The position numbers and the translations under genes were made by a program. This document shows, piece by piece, positions 46,089 through 54,017 of a stretch of DNA of 64,000 nt. The notes under the pieces are model-generated. The model ran no database searches and was not told the DNA's origin. It worked only from the letters and a program-made list of their open reading frames with translations. The first letter of the stretch is position 1, and every line of letters starts with the position of its first letter. Where the stretch lies: the NCBI RefSeq assembly GCF_021261315.1, contig NZ_JAJSAX010000002.1:62001-126000 (forward strand). The letters are read 5' to 3'. Source of the DNA: Epilithonimonas sp. JDS (lineage in GTDB: Bacteria; Bacteroidota; Bacteroidia; Flavobacteriales; Weeksellaceae).

Positions 46089-46982
46089 ATGGCCAACAAT
46101 CGAAAATCAATTTATAGTGCACTTGCCGCCAACCTGCTCATCGCTTTGACTAAGTTTATTGCAGGAGCATTCACCAACAGCTCTTCTATGATCTCTGAGG
46201 GAATCCATTCCACTGTGGATACTACTAATCAGCTATTGTTATTGTATGGATTGAAAAGGAGCAAAAAGCCCGCAGATGAATATCATCCTTTTGGCTATGG
46301 CAAAGAATTGTATTTCTGGTCTTTTGTCGTTTCGATACTGATATTTGGTCTTGGTGGTGCATTATCCATTTATCAGGGGATCTTACATATTCTGGAACCA
46401 GAAGTGATGAAAGACCCTTTCTGGAACTACATCGTATTGGTGCTCTCACTAATTTTCGAGGGTACTTCTCTATATATTGCAGTTAAAGAATTCAACAAAA
46501 CTCGTAATGGTCTGAAATGGTGGGATGCGATCATCAAAAGCAAAGACCCCGCAAGCTTTCTCGTAGTCTTTGAAGATGGTGCCGCAGTGGCAGGTCTAAT
46601 TGTAGTGATGGTATTGATGGGAATCAGCCATACCTTCCAGATCCCTGAACTTGATGGGCTTGCCTCGATTATTGTAGGATTGATACTGGTGTTTGTTTCT
46701 TTTATTCTGGCAAGGGAAAGCAGAAGCTTATTGATGGGTGAAGGAATCGCCCCTGAAACTAAAGATAAGATTGCGAAACTGGCTGAAAAAGATGTCGCCG
46801 TGGTCAGAACAAAAAATATATTATCTACCTACCAGTCACCCGAGGAAGTTGTACTGATGCTCATCATCGATTTTGAAGACCATCTTGATACCGAGGAGAT
46901 CACTGAAGCCATAAAGCGTATTCGTGAGGATATAAAAAGGGAATTTCCTTTGGTTCATTTTGTTATTATTCAGCCGGAGTAA
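46089..46982 (+). CDS. Cation diffusion facilitator (CDF) transporter
   Basis: A 297-residue inner-membrane protein with six predicted helices, the metal motif His-Ser-Thr-Val-Asp in helix 2, a Phe-Glu-Asp-Gly in helix 5 as the matching acidic site, and a C-terminal cytosolic ferredoxin-like domain (about 210-297). CDF proteins export Zn, Mn, Fe or related divalent ions in exchange for protons. The helix-5 acid pair (Glu-Asp) differs from the classical His-x-x-x-Asp of Zn transporters, so the metal cannot be named. Confidence 0.88.
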   Translation: MANNRKSIYSALAANLLIALTKFIAGAFTNSSSMISEGIHSTVDTTNQLLLLYGLKRSKKPADEYHPFGYGKELYFWSFVVSILIFGLGGALSIYQGILHILEPEVMKDPFWNYIVLVLSLIFEGTSLYIAVKEFNKTRNGLKWWDAIIKSKDPASFLVVFEDGAAVAGLIVVMVLMGISHTFQIPELDGLASIIVGLILVFVSFILARESRSLLMGEGIAPETKDKIAKLAEKDVAVVRTKNILSTYQSPEEVVLMLIIDFEDHLDTEEITEAIKRIREDIKREFPLVHFVIIQPE

Positions 46983-47299
46983 ATAATATATTTGAGATCT
47001 GCAGAAATTTAAACTTTCCGACGGTCACCATTACATAGATGGCGAAGATGCCACTGATTGCCGATCCGCGGTATTCAATGGATTAGCATACAACCCGGGA
47101 GATGGAGAGAGGTCTTCGGGAAAAAATAAATCTAACATTTAGAGAGCCATATCCTGACCAACATGAGATTAGCTTACCAAAGATTAAGATGAATTGAAAA
47201 ATATGAATACTAAATTGCAGCTTCTTATCTCGTTGAATCTATCTTTTATTTTAGGAATTTTTTTTCCTTCATATCACCGATGTAATTGTCAAATAGATC
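46983..47299. other. Intergenic stretch with possible gene remnant
   Basis: About 320 bases between the CDF and AraC genes. From about 46997 to 47143 one plus-strand frame is open and unusually GC-rich (Asp-Gly-His-His-Tyr-Ile-Asp-Gly-Glu-Asp-Ala), without a start codon. It may be a scrap of a lost gene. Nothing else is visible. Confidence 0.3.
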
Positions 47300-48217
47300 T
47301 CAATTGAAAGATTTTCTAAATTCCAATGGAGAAACATTCGTTTTTGTCTTGAACAATTTACTGAAAGACTGCGGATGTTCAAAGCCCAATTCGTATGCAA
47401 TCTCACTAATGGTCAATTCGGTGGTACTCAGTTTTTCTTTTGCTTTATCAATGAGCTTCTCGTGAATATATTGTTTCCCGCTTTTTCCAATGAGAGAGCG
47501 TAACATATCGCTCAAATAACCCGATGATATATGTAATTGATCCGCGACATATTGCACTGTCGGAACACCTAACTCCAAGGTTTTCTGACCAAGATATTCA
47601 TCCAGGATACGTTCTGTATTTTGAAGAATGTCCTTATTGACTGCTTTTCTGGTAATGAACTGCCGCTTGTAAAATCTGTTGACATAGCTCAGCATCAGCT
47701 CCAACTGTGCAATGATCACTTCCTGACTGAATTCATCAACACGGCTGTTCAACTCCTGTTCCATTATCTGGTAAACGGAAAGAATAATCTGTCTTTCTGT
47801 TTCCGATAAATGCAAAGCTTCGTTGGAAGAGTAAGAAAAGTAGCCATACTGCTTGATTTTTTTTGATAAAGGATGTCCTAAAAGAAGATCTGGATGAATA
47901 AGCAAAATATAGCAATGCGTATTTTTATTATATTCCACCGTGCCCACCAACTGATTGGGTGCTAAAAAAAGCATACTGCCTTCGTTATAATCATAGTAAT
48001 TCTGACCATACTTCAGCTTTCCGCTGTTTTTTGTAATAAAAGTTATTTTGTAGAAACTTAGCACATCATAGATCGGCGCCATCTCCGTATTGAATGGATT
48101 TTCTTCATAGAAGTGAACGAGACTGATCAGTGGATGCTGTGGTGCAGGCAATCCAAAAGCCTTATGACTTTCAGATATGGAAATGAACCTTATCAATTTG
48201 TCTTCTTTACTTTTCAT
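47300..48217 (-). CDS. AraC-family transcriptional regulator
   Basis: A 305-residue regulator with an N-terminal cupin-like sensing domain and a C-terminal double helix-turn-helix (about 205-305, ending Phe-Glu-His-Pro-Gln-Ser-Phe-Ser-Lys-Leu-Phe-Lys-Thr-Lys). It is a paralogue of the regulator at 18578 of the same length. It lies downstream of the SDR at 48279, with a terminator hairpin between, just as the paralogue lies behind the aldo/keto reductase. Probably activates that SDR through the direct repeat at 49106-49144. Confidence 0.9.
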   Translation of the reverse strand: MKSKEDKLIRFISISESHKAFGLPAPQHPLISLVHFYEENPFNTEMAPIYDVLSFYKITFITKNSGKLKYGQNYYDYNEGSMLFLAPNQLVGTVEYNKNTHCYILLIHPDLLLGHPLSKKIKQYGYFSYSSNEALHLSETERQIILSVYQIMEQELNSRVDEFSQEVIIAQLELMLSYVNRFYKRQFITRKAVNKDILQNTERILDEYLGQKTLELGVPTVQYVADQLHISSGYLSDMLRSLIGKSGKQYIHEKLIDKAKEKLSTTELTISEIAYELGFEHPQSFSKLFKTKTNVSPLEFRKSFN

Positions 48218-48230
48218 ATTATAAATTTAT

Positions 48231-48269
48231 AAAAAACCTATGGTCATTTGACTATCATAGGTTTTTTTT
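48231..48269 (-). terminator. Intrinsic terminator between SDR and AraC gene
   Basis: AAAAAACCTATG (48231-48242) pairs with CATAGGTTTTTT (48256-48267). On the minus strand it ends the SDR transcript before the AraC gene, mirroring the hairpin at 18537. Confidence 0.75.
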
Positions 48270-48278
48270 AGGTGGATA

Positions 48279-49052
48279 TTACCAGGGAACTGTATGGTCT
48301 GATCCATTGGAATTCGTTGGGCCTGTAAAACTTCCGTTTGGTAGATCTTCTGCCAAAGCTACTCTGATGGGTTCTCTAGATCCTTCTTCCACAGTGTCGG
48401 TTCCCTGAAAGTTATTAAGGGCTGTTGCTGTAAAGCCTGGACTCACCAAATGAACCTTGATATTTGTATTTTCCAGATCGATTGCCAGCGAAATAAAAAT
48501 GCCATTCAGCGCCGTTTTAGAAGCACCATAGGCCGCATCGAACGCTGACCGGTAAGGATTATGAGGATTCGAATTGATCGTGAGAGAACCCAAAGAGCTG
48601 GAAACTGTCACAATCCGTGCAGAAGGTGCTTTTCGCAATAGTGGTAAAAATGCCTGAGTGACGGCAAGTGTCGCAAAAACATTGGTTTCCCACACACCTT
48701 TTAGGTCATCAATCGGGACGATACTGGCACGTTGTGCGCCCAAAACTTCTTCCATTGTACGTCCTGATTTTCCTACATGGGAGACCGCAGCATTATTGAC
48801 CAACAATGTTAAATATCCTGATTCACTTTCAATTGTTTGAACTGCATTATTCACAGAATGCATGTTCGTAATGTCCAGTTGAATGGCTTTTGCATTGCCT
48901 CCCATTTCCGCAACAGCAGTTATCCCGCTTTGAAGATCACGTGAACCTGCATAGACTGTATATCCATTTTCTGCCAAAGCTTTAGCGATCTGAAAACCTA
49001 CTCCTTTATTCGCACCACTTACCAGTGCTACTTTATTTTCATTTGTCTGCAT
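48279..49052 (-). CDS. SDR-family oxidoreductase
   Basis: A 257-residue short-chain dehydrogenase with Ser-Gly-Ala-Asn-Lys-Gly-Val-Gly, Asn-Asn-Ala-Ala, catalytic Ser (Val-Ser-Ser-Ser) and Tyr-Gly-Ala-Ser-Lys. It is of the carbonyl-reductase-like type. The ATG at 49052 (Met-Gln-Thr-Asn-Glu-Asn-Lys) is chosen; the frame continues upstream to 49097 but that part overlaps the -7 box at 49081-49088. A strong 21-bp direct repeat upstream points to control by the adjacent AraC protein. Confidence 0.87.
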   Translation of the reverse strand: MQTNENKVALVSGANKGVGFQIAKALAENGYTVYAGSRDLQSGITAVAEMGGNAKAIQLDITNMHSVNNAVQTIESESGYLTLLVNNAAVSHVGKSGRTMEEVLGAQRASIVPIDDLKGVWETNVFATLAVTQAFLPLLRKAPSARIVTVSSSLGSLTINSNPHNPYRSAFDAAYGASKTALNGIFISLAIDLENTNIKVHLVSPGFTATALNNFQGTDTVEEGSREPIRVALAEDLPNGSFTGPTNSNGSDHTVPW

Positions 49053-49080
49053 AATTTTAAATTGATTTAATTTACTACTG

Positions 49081-49144
49081 CAAAATTGGTCATTCATTTA
49101 TCGGCATTTGTAGCCAAATTGAGACTATTTGAAGCCAAATTGAG
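49081..49144 (-). promoter_or_regulatory. SDR promoter with 21-bp-spaced direct repeat (AraC operator)
   Basis: On the minus strand two 18-base repeats, CTCAATTTGGCTTCAAAT (49144-49127) and CTCAATTTGGCTACAAAT (49123-49106), differ at one base and start exactly 21 bp apart. A -7-like CAATTTTG follows at 49088-49081. The geometry is that of an AraC-family activator site overlapping the -33 region. Confidence 0.7.
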
Positions 49145-49176
49145 GATGAATGATAAGCCAAACAGCCGTTAATATA

Positions 49177-49770
49177 TTATTTGGTTAGAAATGGATAATC
49201 AATATATCTGTCTTTTCCACCTCCGAACATGGTCGTACGGTCAGGTTCGTTCAAAGCAGCATCATTTTCAAAACGCTCGGGCAGATCCGGATTAGCAAGG
49301 AACAAAGTTCCAAAGGAAATTAATTTTGCAATACCTCTTTCCAATTCTGCTTCTCCTGATATTTTGTCATAACCCGCATTGGCAATCACCGTTTGCTTAA
49401 TTTTTTGCCCGAACAGATCCATTTCATCACCAGTGGGATAATGCTCTGGAGAAGGAAAATGTGGGCTGCGTTCATCAATTCCACATAATTGAAGTCCAGT
49501 TGGTTCAGTTCAGAAATCAAATAAGTATAGGTTCCCTCCGGATCATTCAAAATCATATCTCCATACGGATGAAGTGGTGAAAGCTTGATCCCTACTCTTT
49601 CTCCTCCAACAGCATTGATCAATTCCTGCATTACCTCAATCACAAAACGAGATTTGTTCTCGAAACTTCCTCCATATTCGTCAGTTCGTTGGTTGGAACT
49701 TTCCGCCAAAAACTGATTGGGCAAATATCCATTCGCAGCTTGTAGTTCAACGCCATCAAAGCCTCGTATT
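49177..49770 (-). pseudogene. Broken Old Yellow Enzyme-type ene-reductase
   Basis: The minus strand encodes the C-terminal half of an Old Yellow Enzyme: Gly-Phe-Asp-Gly-Val-Glu-Leu-Gln-Ala-Ala-Asn-Gly-Tyr-Leu at the 5' end, then Arg-Thr-Asp-Glu-Tyr-Gly-Gly-Ser and, in another frame after a frameshift near 49400, Ala-Asn-Pro-Asp-Leu-Pro-Glu-Arg-Phe. The N-terminal half is absent; a stop codon precedes the first recognisable residues near 49770. It cannot be functional. Intact relatives are NAD(P)H-dependent flavin reductases of enones. Confidence 0.85.
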
Positions 49771-49834
49771 GAACTTCATCTTTATTTAAAATGTTTCCAA
49801 ATAAAATAAATTTTGATGGGAATCATTTTTTTTC

Positions 49835-49867
49835 GATATTTGCATAATCAGTTATGTAATTGATTAT
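49835..49867 (+). promoter_or_regulatory. Promoter with inverted repeat (likely MarR operator)
   Basis: GATATTTG (49835-49842), one mismatch from TAnnTTTG, is followed at once by ATAATCA (49844-49850), 10 bases, TGATTAT (49861-49867), a perfect 7-bp inverted repeat. It precedes the operon that includes a MarR-GNAT regulator, which probably represses its own operon here. Confidence 0.55.
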
Positions 49868-49882
49868 AATAAAAATTTTGAT

Positions 49883-50302
49883 ATGCTAGCATCTCACACA
49901 GAATATATCAGGGAAGGAATTCAGAAACAAAATCTGATGAAATTATACAATGCCTATGCAGGGGAAATTGAAGATGGTTTTGTGGAAGTTATCATTCCAC
50001 GTCAGCAATCTTTGATCAGAGGTGCCGGATTTTTTTATGGAGGTGTCTTGGCAGCGGCGGTTGATACGGCTGCCTACTTTTCTGCTGCTACACTTCAGGA
50101 AGAAGACGCTTATTTTGTTACGGTCGATTTAAAAATAAATTATCTGAATCCTGCTCAAGGTGAATTACTTGTAACAGCAGGTGAGGTAATGAAAAACGGA
50201 AAGACCTTGATTATTTGTAAGGCCGATTGCTTCACCATTAATGCTGGCTCAAAAAAACTCGTTGCGACTTCACTGGTGACTTTGATGAAAATCCATAAAT
50301 AA
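49883..50302 (+). CDS. PaaI-type hotdog thioesterase (first)
   Basis: A 139-residue hotdog-fold protein. The helix begins Gly-Gly-Val-Leu-Ala-Ala-Ala-Val-Asp-Thr-Ala, with the catalytic acid in Val-Asp-Thr, and the core strand reads Val-Thr-Val-Asp-Leu-Lys-Ile-Asn-Tyr-Leu. Relatives hydrolyse acyl- or aroyl-CoA. A related thioesterase lies three genes downstream. First gene of the panB operon. Confidence 0.85.
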   Translation: MLASHTEYIREGIQKQNLMKLYNAYAGEIEDGFVEVIIPRQQSLIRGAGFFYGGVLAAAVDTAAYFSAATLQEEDAYFVTVDLKINYLNPAQGELLVTAGEVMKNGKTLIICKADCFTINAGSKKLVATSLVTLMKIHK

Positions 50303-50320
50303 AACAAAAAAATAATTGAG

Positions 50321-51139
50321 ATGTCTATCCATACAGAAAATAAGAAAAAGGTAACCACGGTTCAGTTAACTAAAATGAAGCAAAACCGAGAAAAGATCAG
50401 TGTTCTCACCGCTTACGATTTTACAATGGCACAGATCATCGATAATGCAGGAATTGATGTGATCCTTGTAGGCGATTCCGCTTCCAATACAATGGTAGGG
50501 AACGCCACTACCCTTTCCATCACGATTGAACAGATGATCTTTTACGCAAAGTCAGTGGTAAACGGGACGAAGCGTGCATTGGTCATCGTCGATATGCCCT
50601 TTGGAACCTGTTCCGGTGACCCGCTGAGATCTTTGGAATCTGCTATCAAAATGATGCGTGAAACCGGTGCTGATGCGATAAAGGTTGAAGGCGGATCGGA
50701 GATCAAAGACGATGTAAAGAAGATCATTGATGCAGGAATTCCTGTGATGGCTCATTTAGGTTTGATGCCTCAATCGATCAATAAATACGGAACGTATGCC
50801 ATCCGTGGAAAAGATGAAAAGGAAGCGGAGAAGTTGATGCAGGATTGTCTTCTGATGGAGGAACTCGGTGCATTCGGTATTTTGCTGGAGAAAATTCCGG
50901 CTAAACTTGCAACTGAAATTTCGGAAAAGATAAAAATCCCAACCATCGGGATCGGTGCAGGCTCAGGAACGGACGGACAGGTTTTGGTCATCCAGGATGT
51001 GATGGGAATGAACAAAGAATTCTCTCCCAAATTTTTACGAAGATATGCAGACCTTCACACCATAATGACCGAAGCGACGCAACATTATATTTCTGATGTG
51101 AAAGCACAGAAATTCCCTAATGAAAATGAAAGTTACTAA
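50321..51139 (+). CDS. panB: 3-methyl-2-oxobutanoate hydroxymethyltransferase
   Basis: A 272-residue (beta/alpha)8 enzyme with the metal-binding Asp residues in Val-Gly-Asp-Ser and Val-Asp-Met-Pro-Phe-Gly, Lys in Ile-Lys-Val-Glu-Gly-Gly, and the catalytic Glu in Leu-Leu-Glu-Lys-Ile-Pro. It transfers a hydroxymethyl group from methylene-tetrahydrofolate to 2-oxoisovalerate, the first step of pantothenate synthesis. panC and panD are not nearby. The setting between two thioesterases and a MarR-GNAT protein is unusual for housekeeping panB, so it may be a second copy with a special use. Confidence 0.92.
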   Translation: MSIHTENKKKVTTVQLTKMKQNREKISVLTAYDFTMAQIIDNAGIDVILVGDSASNTMVGNATTLSITIEQMIFYAKSVVNGTKRALVIVDMPFGTCSGDPLRSLESAIKMMRETGADAIKVEGGSEIKDDVKKIIDAGIPVMAHLGLMPQSINKYGTYAIRGKDEKEAEKLMQDCLLMEELGAFGILLEKIPAKLATEISEKIKIPTIGIGAGSGTDGQVLVIQDVMGMNKEFSPKFLRRYADLHTIMTEATQHYISDVKAQKFPNENESY

Positions 51140-51159
51140 TCAAATAAATATATTCTAAA

Positions 51160-52119
51160 ATGGATTTTTTTAATAGAACAGGCAAAATGGCTTTAGGAAG
51201 CAGACTCCGCTTATTGACCTCAAAAGTGACAGAAGATGCCGCAAAGATCTACGAGTTGTATAATATCGATTTTTCACCAAAATGGTTTCCCGTCTTCTTT
51301 ATTCTTTCTGAGGACGGCGAAAAAACAATCTCAGAGATCGCTGAACAGATCGGGCATTCTCAACCTTCTGTCACCAAAATAGTAAAAGAAATGGCAGCAG
51401 CAGGAATCATCGAAAACAACCTTGAATCCACCGATAAACGCAGAAATGTAGTGGGTCTGACTGAAAAAGGCGTTCAGATCTCACATCAAATTATTAAGGT
51501 ACAATGTGCAGACATCGATCTGGCGATTGACGGAATGATCAGTGAAGCCAACCATAATCTTTGGGAAGCCTTGGCAGAATGGGAATTTTTACTTGAGCAG
51601 AAATCACTTTTGAAGAGAGTGCAGGAACAGAAGAAACTTCGTGAAAGTAAAGATGTAATGATCGTTCCATACGAGCCAAAATATCAATCCGCATTTAGGT
51701 CTCTGAATGAAGAATGGATCTCCAATTATTTTGAAATGGAGGAATCCGATTACAAAGCACTGAATAATCCTGAGGAATATATTTTAAATAAGGGCGGGAA
51801 AATTTTTGTCGCTTTGTACAAAGATGAACCTTTGGGCGTTTGCGCTTTAATTAAAATGAACGACCCGGAATATGATTATGAAATGGCAAAAATGGCTGTT
51901 TCTCCGAAAGCACAGGGGAAAAGTTTAGCTTCTCTGTTGGGAAATGCGGTCATTGATTCTGCCAAGGAATTGGGAGCATCAAAACTGTATCTGGAAAGCA
52001 ACACGATCCTTAAACCTGCCATCAACTTGTATCACAAATTGGGTTTTGAAAAGATAACCGGAAGACAGACACCTTACCAACGCTGCAACATTCAAATGGA
52101 ACTAAAACTGAAAGACTGA
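51160..52119 (+). CDS. MarR-GNAT fusion (regulator plus N-acetyltransferase)
   Basis: A 319-residue two-domain protein. The N-terminal MarR winged helix (about 1-145: Ile-Ser-Glu-Ile-Ala-Glu-Gln-Ile-Gly-His-Ser-Gln-Pro-Ser and the wing Ser-Thr-Asp-Lys-Arg) is joined to a C-terminal GNAT domain (about 165-319: Met-Ala-Lys-Met-Ala-Val-Ser-Pro-Lys-Ala-Gln-Gly-Lys as the acetyl-CoA loop). Such fusions are known in Bacteroidota, but their substrates are not. It lies 20 bases after panB and one base before the next thioesterase, inside one operon. Confidence 0.9.
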   Translation: MDFFNRTGKMALGSRLRLLTSKVTEDAAKIYELYNIDFSPKWFPVFFILSEDGEKTISEIAEQIGHSQPSVTKIVKEMAAAGIIENNLESTDKRRNVVGLTEKGVQISHQIIKVQCADIDLAIDGMISEANHNLWEALAEWEFLLEQKSLLKRVQEQKKLRESKDVMIVPYEPKYQSAFRSLNEEWISNYFEMEESDYKALNNPEEYILNKGGKIFVALYKDEPLGVCALIKMNDPEYDYEMAKMAVSPKAQGKSLASLLGNAVIDSAKELGASKLYLESNTILKPAINLYHKLGFEKITGRQTPYQRCNIQMELKLKD

Positions 52120-52120
52120 T

Positions 52121-52522
52121 ATGTACGACAGAATTAAAGAAAGCTTCGATAAACAAGGTTTGATGAAAACCCTGAATGCCAAACTAGTGAGCGTAGAAAA
52201 AGGTGAAGTGAAGATCTCCAGCGAATTCTCGGAAGCTTTGACGCAGCAACACGGTTTTTTCCACGCCGGAGTTGCCACAAGCATTGTAGACAGTGCCTGT
52301 GGCTATGCTGCATTGACGATGATGCCCGATGATATGGAGGTATTGTCAGTAGAATTTAAGATCAATTTTATAAAACCTGCTAAAACTGACAAACTGATCG
52401 CCATTGGAAAGGTTTTGAAGTCCGGAAGAACCTTGACCATTTGCGAAGGCTACGTTTATGACAGTTCCGAAGAAAAACTGATCTCTAAAATGACCGCCAC
52501 GATGATCGCTGTTAAAAAATAG
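52121..52522 (+). CDS. PaaI-type hotdog thioesterase (second)
   Basis: A 133-residue hotdog-fold thioesterase with Gln-Gln-His-Gly-Phe-Phe-His-Ala-Gly-Val (catalytic loop) and Val-Asp-Ser-Ala-Cys-Gly-Tyr-Ala helix, then Val-Glu-Phe-Lys-Ile-Asn-Phe. It keeps the His-Gly-x-x-His motif that the first thioesterase lacks (Gly-Ala-Gly-Phe-Phe-Tyr-Gly-Gly there), so the two probably differ in substrate. One base after the MarR-GNAT stop; co-translated. Confidence 0.88.
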   Translation: MYDRIKESFDKQGLMKTLNAKLVSVEKGEVKISSEFSEALTQQHGFFHAGVATSIVDSACGYAALTMMPDDMEVLSVEFKINFIKPAKTDKLIAIGKVLKSGRTLTICEGYVYDSSEEKLISKMTATMIAVKK

Positions 52523-52530
52523 TTTGGTTT

Positions 52531-52785
52531 ATGGTACAGATAATTGGTTACGCCGCTTTAACTTTAAATCTCATTTCGATGTCGATGAAGAGTGTTCTCT
52601 ATCTAAGGGTTTGCTCGCTCATCGCCAATGCGATATATATTGTATATGGTGTTTTGATGAATGCTCCTCCTGTATTTATCGGATGTTCGATAGGTGTGCT
52701 TCTGCATTCCTATTATATTTATAAAATAATGAGATCGAGACTTAGGAACAGCGAACAATCATTTAATAATCAGAACATTAATTAA
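52531..52785 (+). CDS. Small three-helix membrane protein (SemiSWEET/YgjV-like)
   Basis: An 84-residue protein with three hydrophobic helices and a basic tail (Arg-Ser-Arg-Leu-Arg). The pattern Gly-Tyr-Ala-Ala-Leu-Thr-Leu-Asn and Val-Tyr-Gly-Val-Leu-Met-Asn-Ala-Pro-Pro recalls SemiSWEET or YgjV-like small membrane proteins. Function unknown. Eight bases after the thioesterase, so last gene of that operon. Confidence 0.6.
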   Translation: MVQIIGYAALTLNLISMSMKSVLYLRVCSLIANAIYIVYGVLMNAPPVFIGCSIGVLLHSYYIYKIMRSRLRNSEQSFNNQNIN

Positions 52786-52860
52786 ATTACAAAAGCATAA
52801 TGACATCTTAAAAATGCCTTAAATTTTACACAAGTCAACTGTTATTAGGATAAGAGTTTA

Positions 52861-52868
52861 TAAGTTTG
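52861..52868 (+). promoter_or_regulatory. -7 box for the ATP-grasp gene
   Basis: TAAGTTTG at 52861-52868 matches TAnnTTTG exactly, 32 bases before the ATP-grasp ATG. This makes that gene a separate transcription unit from the panB operon. Confidence 0.55.
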
Positions 52869-52899
52869 CAGAAGAATTGATAATTAATAAAGATCAAAA

Positions 52900-53955
52900 A
52901 TGAGTAAGAGTGTTGCAATTTTGTATCAGGCGCAAGAACCACCTTTAGTAGATGGCATTAAAAAGCCGATGAAACCGGGCGGATATTCCGACAGCGGTGC
53001 AGATATCGCTTACTCGTTACATCAGCAAAGCATTGAAGTCATAACACCTATAGAAATTCCTGCGGTAGAGAACGATCTCGATTGGGTTTTTCCTGATACA
53101 AAGGAAGGCATTCAAAACGCAATGGAAAAGGGAGCGAATGTACTGTGGCTGAACACTGTTCTTTTTACAGGACATCCGATCGAAAAGGTAATTGCAGAAG
53201 GGATTTCCATTGTCGGGCAAATTCCCGCAGATGCAGAAAGGTTTGATGACAAGTGGCAAACCAATTTACTCCTTACAAAGCATCACATTCCAATTCCAAA
53301 ATCTGTATTGATCACCCAGGATAATTACAATGATTTTAGCATAGACTTTCCATTTCCCGTTGTTGCAAAACCCATCAGAGGAAGAGGAAGTCAAGGCGTT
53401 TCTATCGTCAATAATGATTCTGAACTAATTTCGGTGATCAAAAATATGTTTGATTCTCATCAGTTTGGAGATGCTTTATACTTAGAAGAATTTCTTCAGG
53501 GAGAAGAGATCACTATTACCATAATGCCACCGGGAGACTATGTGATCGGTAATAAAACTGTCAAAAAAGATAAACATTGGTCACTTCCTCCGGTTAAGAG
53601 ATTCAACCATCAAAACGGAATCGCCCCGTACAACGGAACGGTAGCGGTCATCGACAACAGCGCTGTACTGACTGACGAAGAGATACAAGATCACGAAATT
53701 GAAAAAGCAATGATTGAGTGTGAAAAAGCTGCAGCTATTGTCCAGGCAAAAGTGCCTGTCCGTATCGATTGCAGGGCCAATGACAAAGGTGATTTCCTAT
53801 TGTTCGATTTGAATATGAAACCCAATATGACCGGCGCATCCCGACCTCAAAGGCAGGATCAGGACAGCTTGACTGCGCTTTCTGCAAGGAAGATCGGCTG
53901 GACATTCGATGATTTAATTTTGAATATGCTGAATCAAAGCTGGCATATTTCATAA
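52900..53955 (+). CDS. ATP-grasp ligase, D-Ala-D-Ala-ligase-like
   Basis: A 351-residue cytosolic protein. The central and C-terminal parts show an ATP-grasp fold: Pro-Val-Val-Ala-Lys-Pro-Ile-Arg-Gly-Arg-Gly-Ser-Gln-Gly-Val as the nucleotide loop, Tyr-Leu-Glu-Glu-Phe as adenine contact, and Asp-Leu-Asn-Met-Lys-Pro-Asn near the C-terminus with the metal-binding Asp and Asn. It joins a carboxylate to an amine through an acyl phosphate. Substrates unknown. It stands next to the panB operon but has its own promoter. Confidence 0.82.
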   Translation: MSKSVAILYQAQEPPLVDGIKKPMKPGGYSDSGADIAYSLHQQSIEVITPIEIPAVENDLDWVFPDTKEGIQNAMEKGANVLWLNTVLFTGHPIEKVIAEGISIVGQIPADAERFDDKWQTNLLLTKHHIPIPKSVLITQDNYNDFSIDFPFPVVAKPIRGRGSQGVSIVNNDSELISVIKNMFDSHQFGDALYLEEFLQGEEITITIMPPGDYVIGNKTVKKDKHWSLPPVKRFNHQNGIAPYNGTVAVIDNSAVLTDEEIQDHEIEKAMIECEKAAAIVQAKVPVRIDCRANDKGDFLLFDLNMKPNMTGASRPQRQDQDSLTALSARKIGWTFDDLILNMLNQSWHIS

Positions 53956-54017
53956 TTCCCATTGCATTCATTATTTACTACTTATTCATTTTGATGATAT
54001 CAGAATGACAAAACGCT

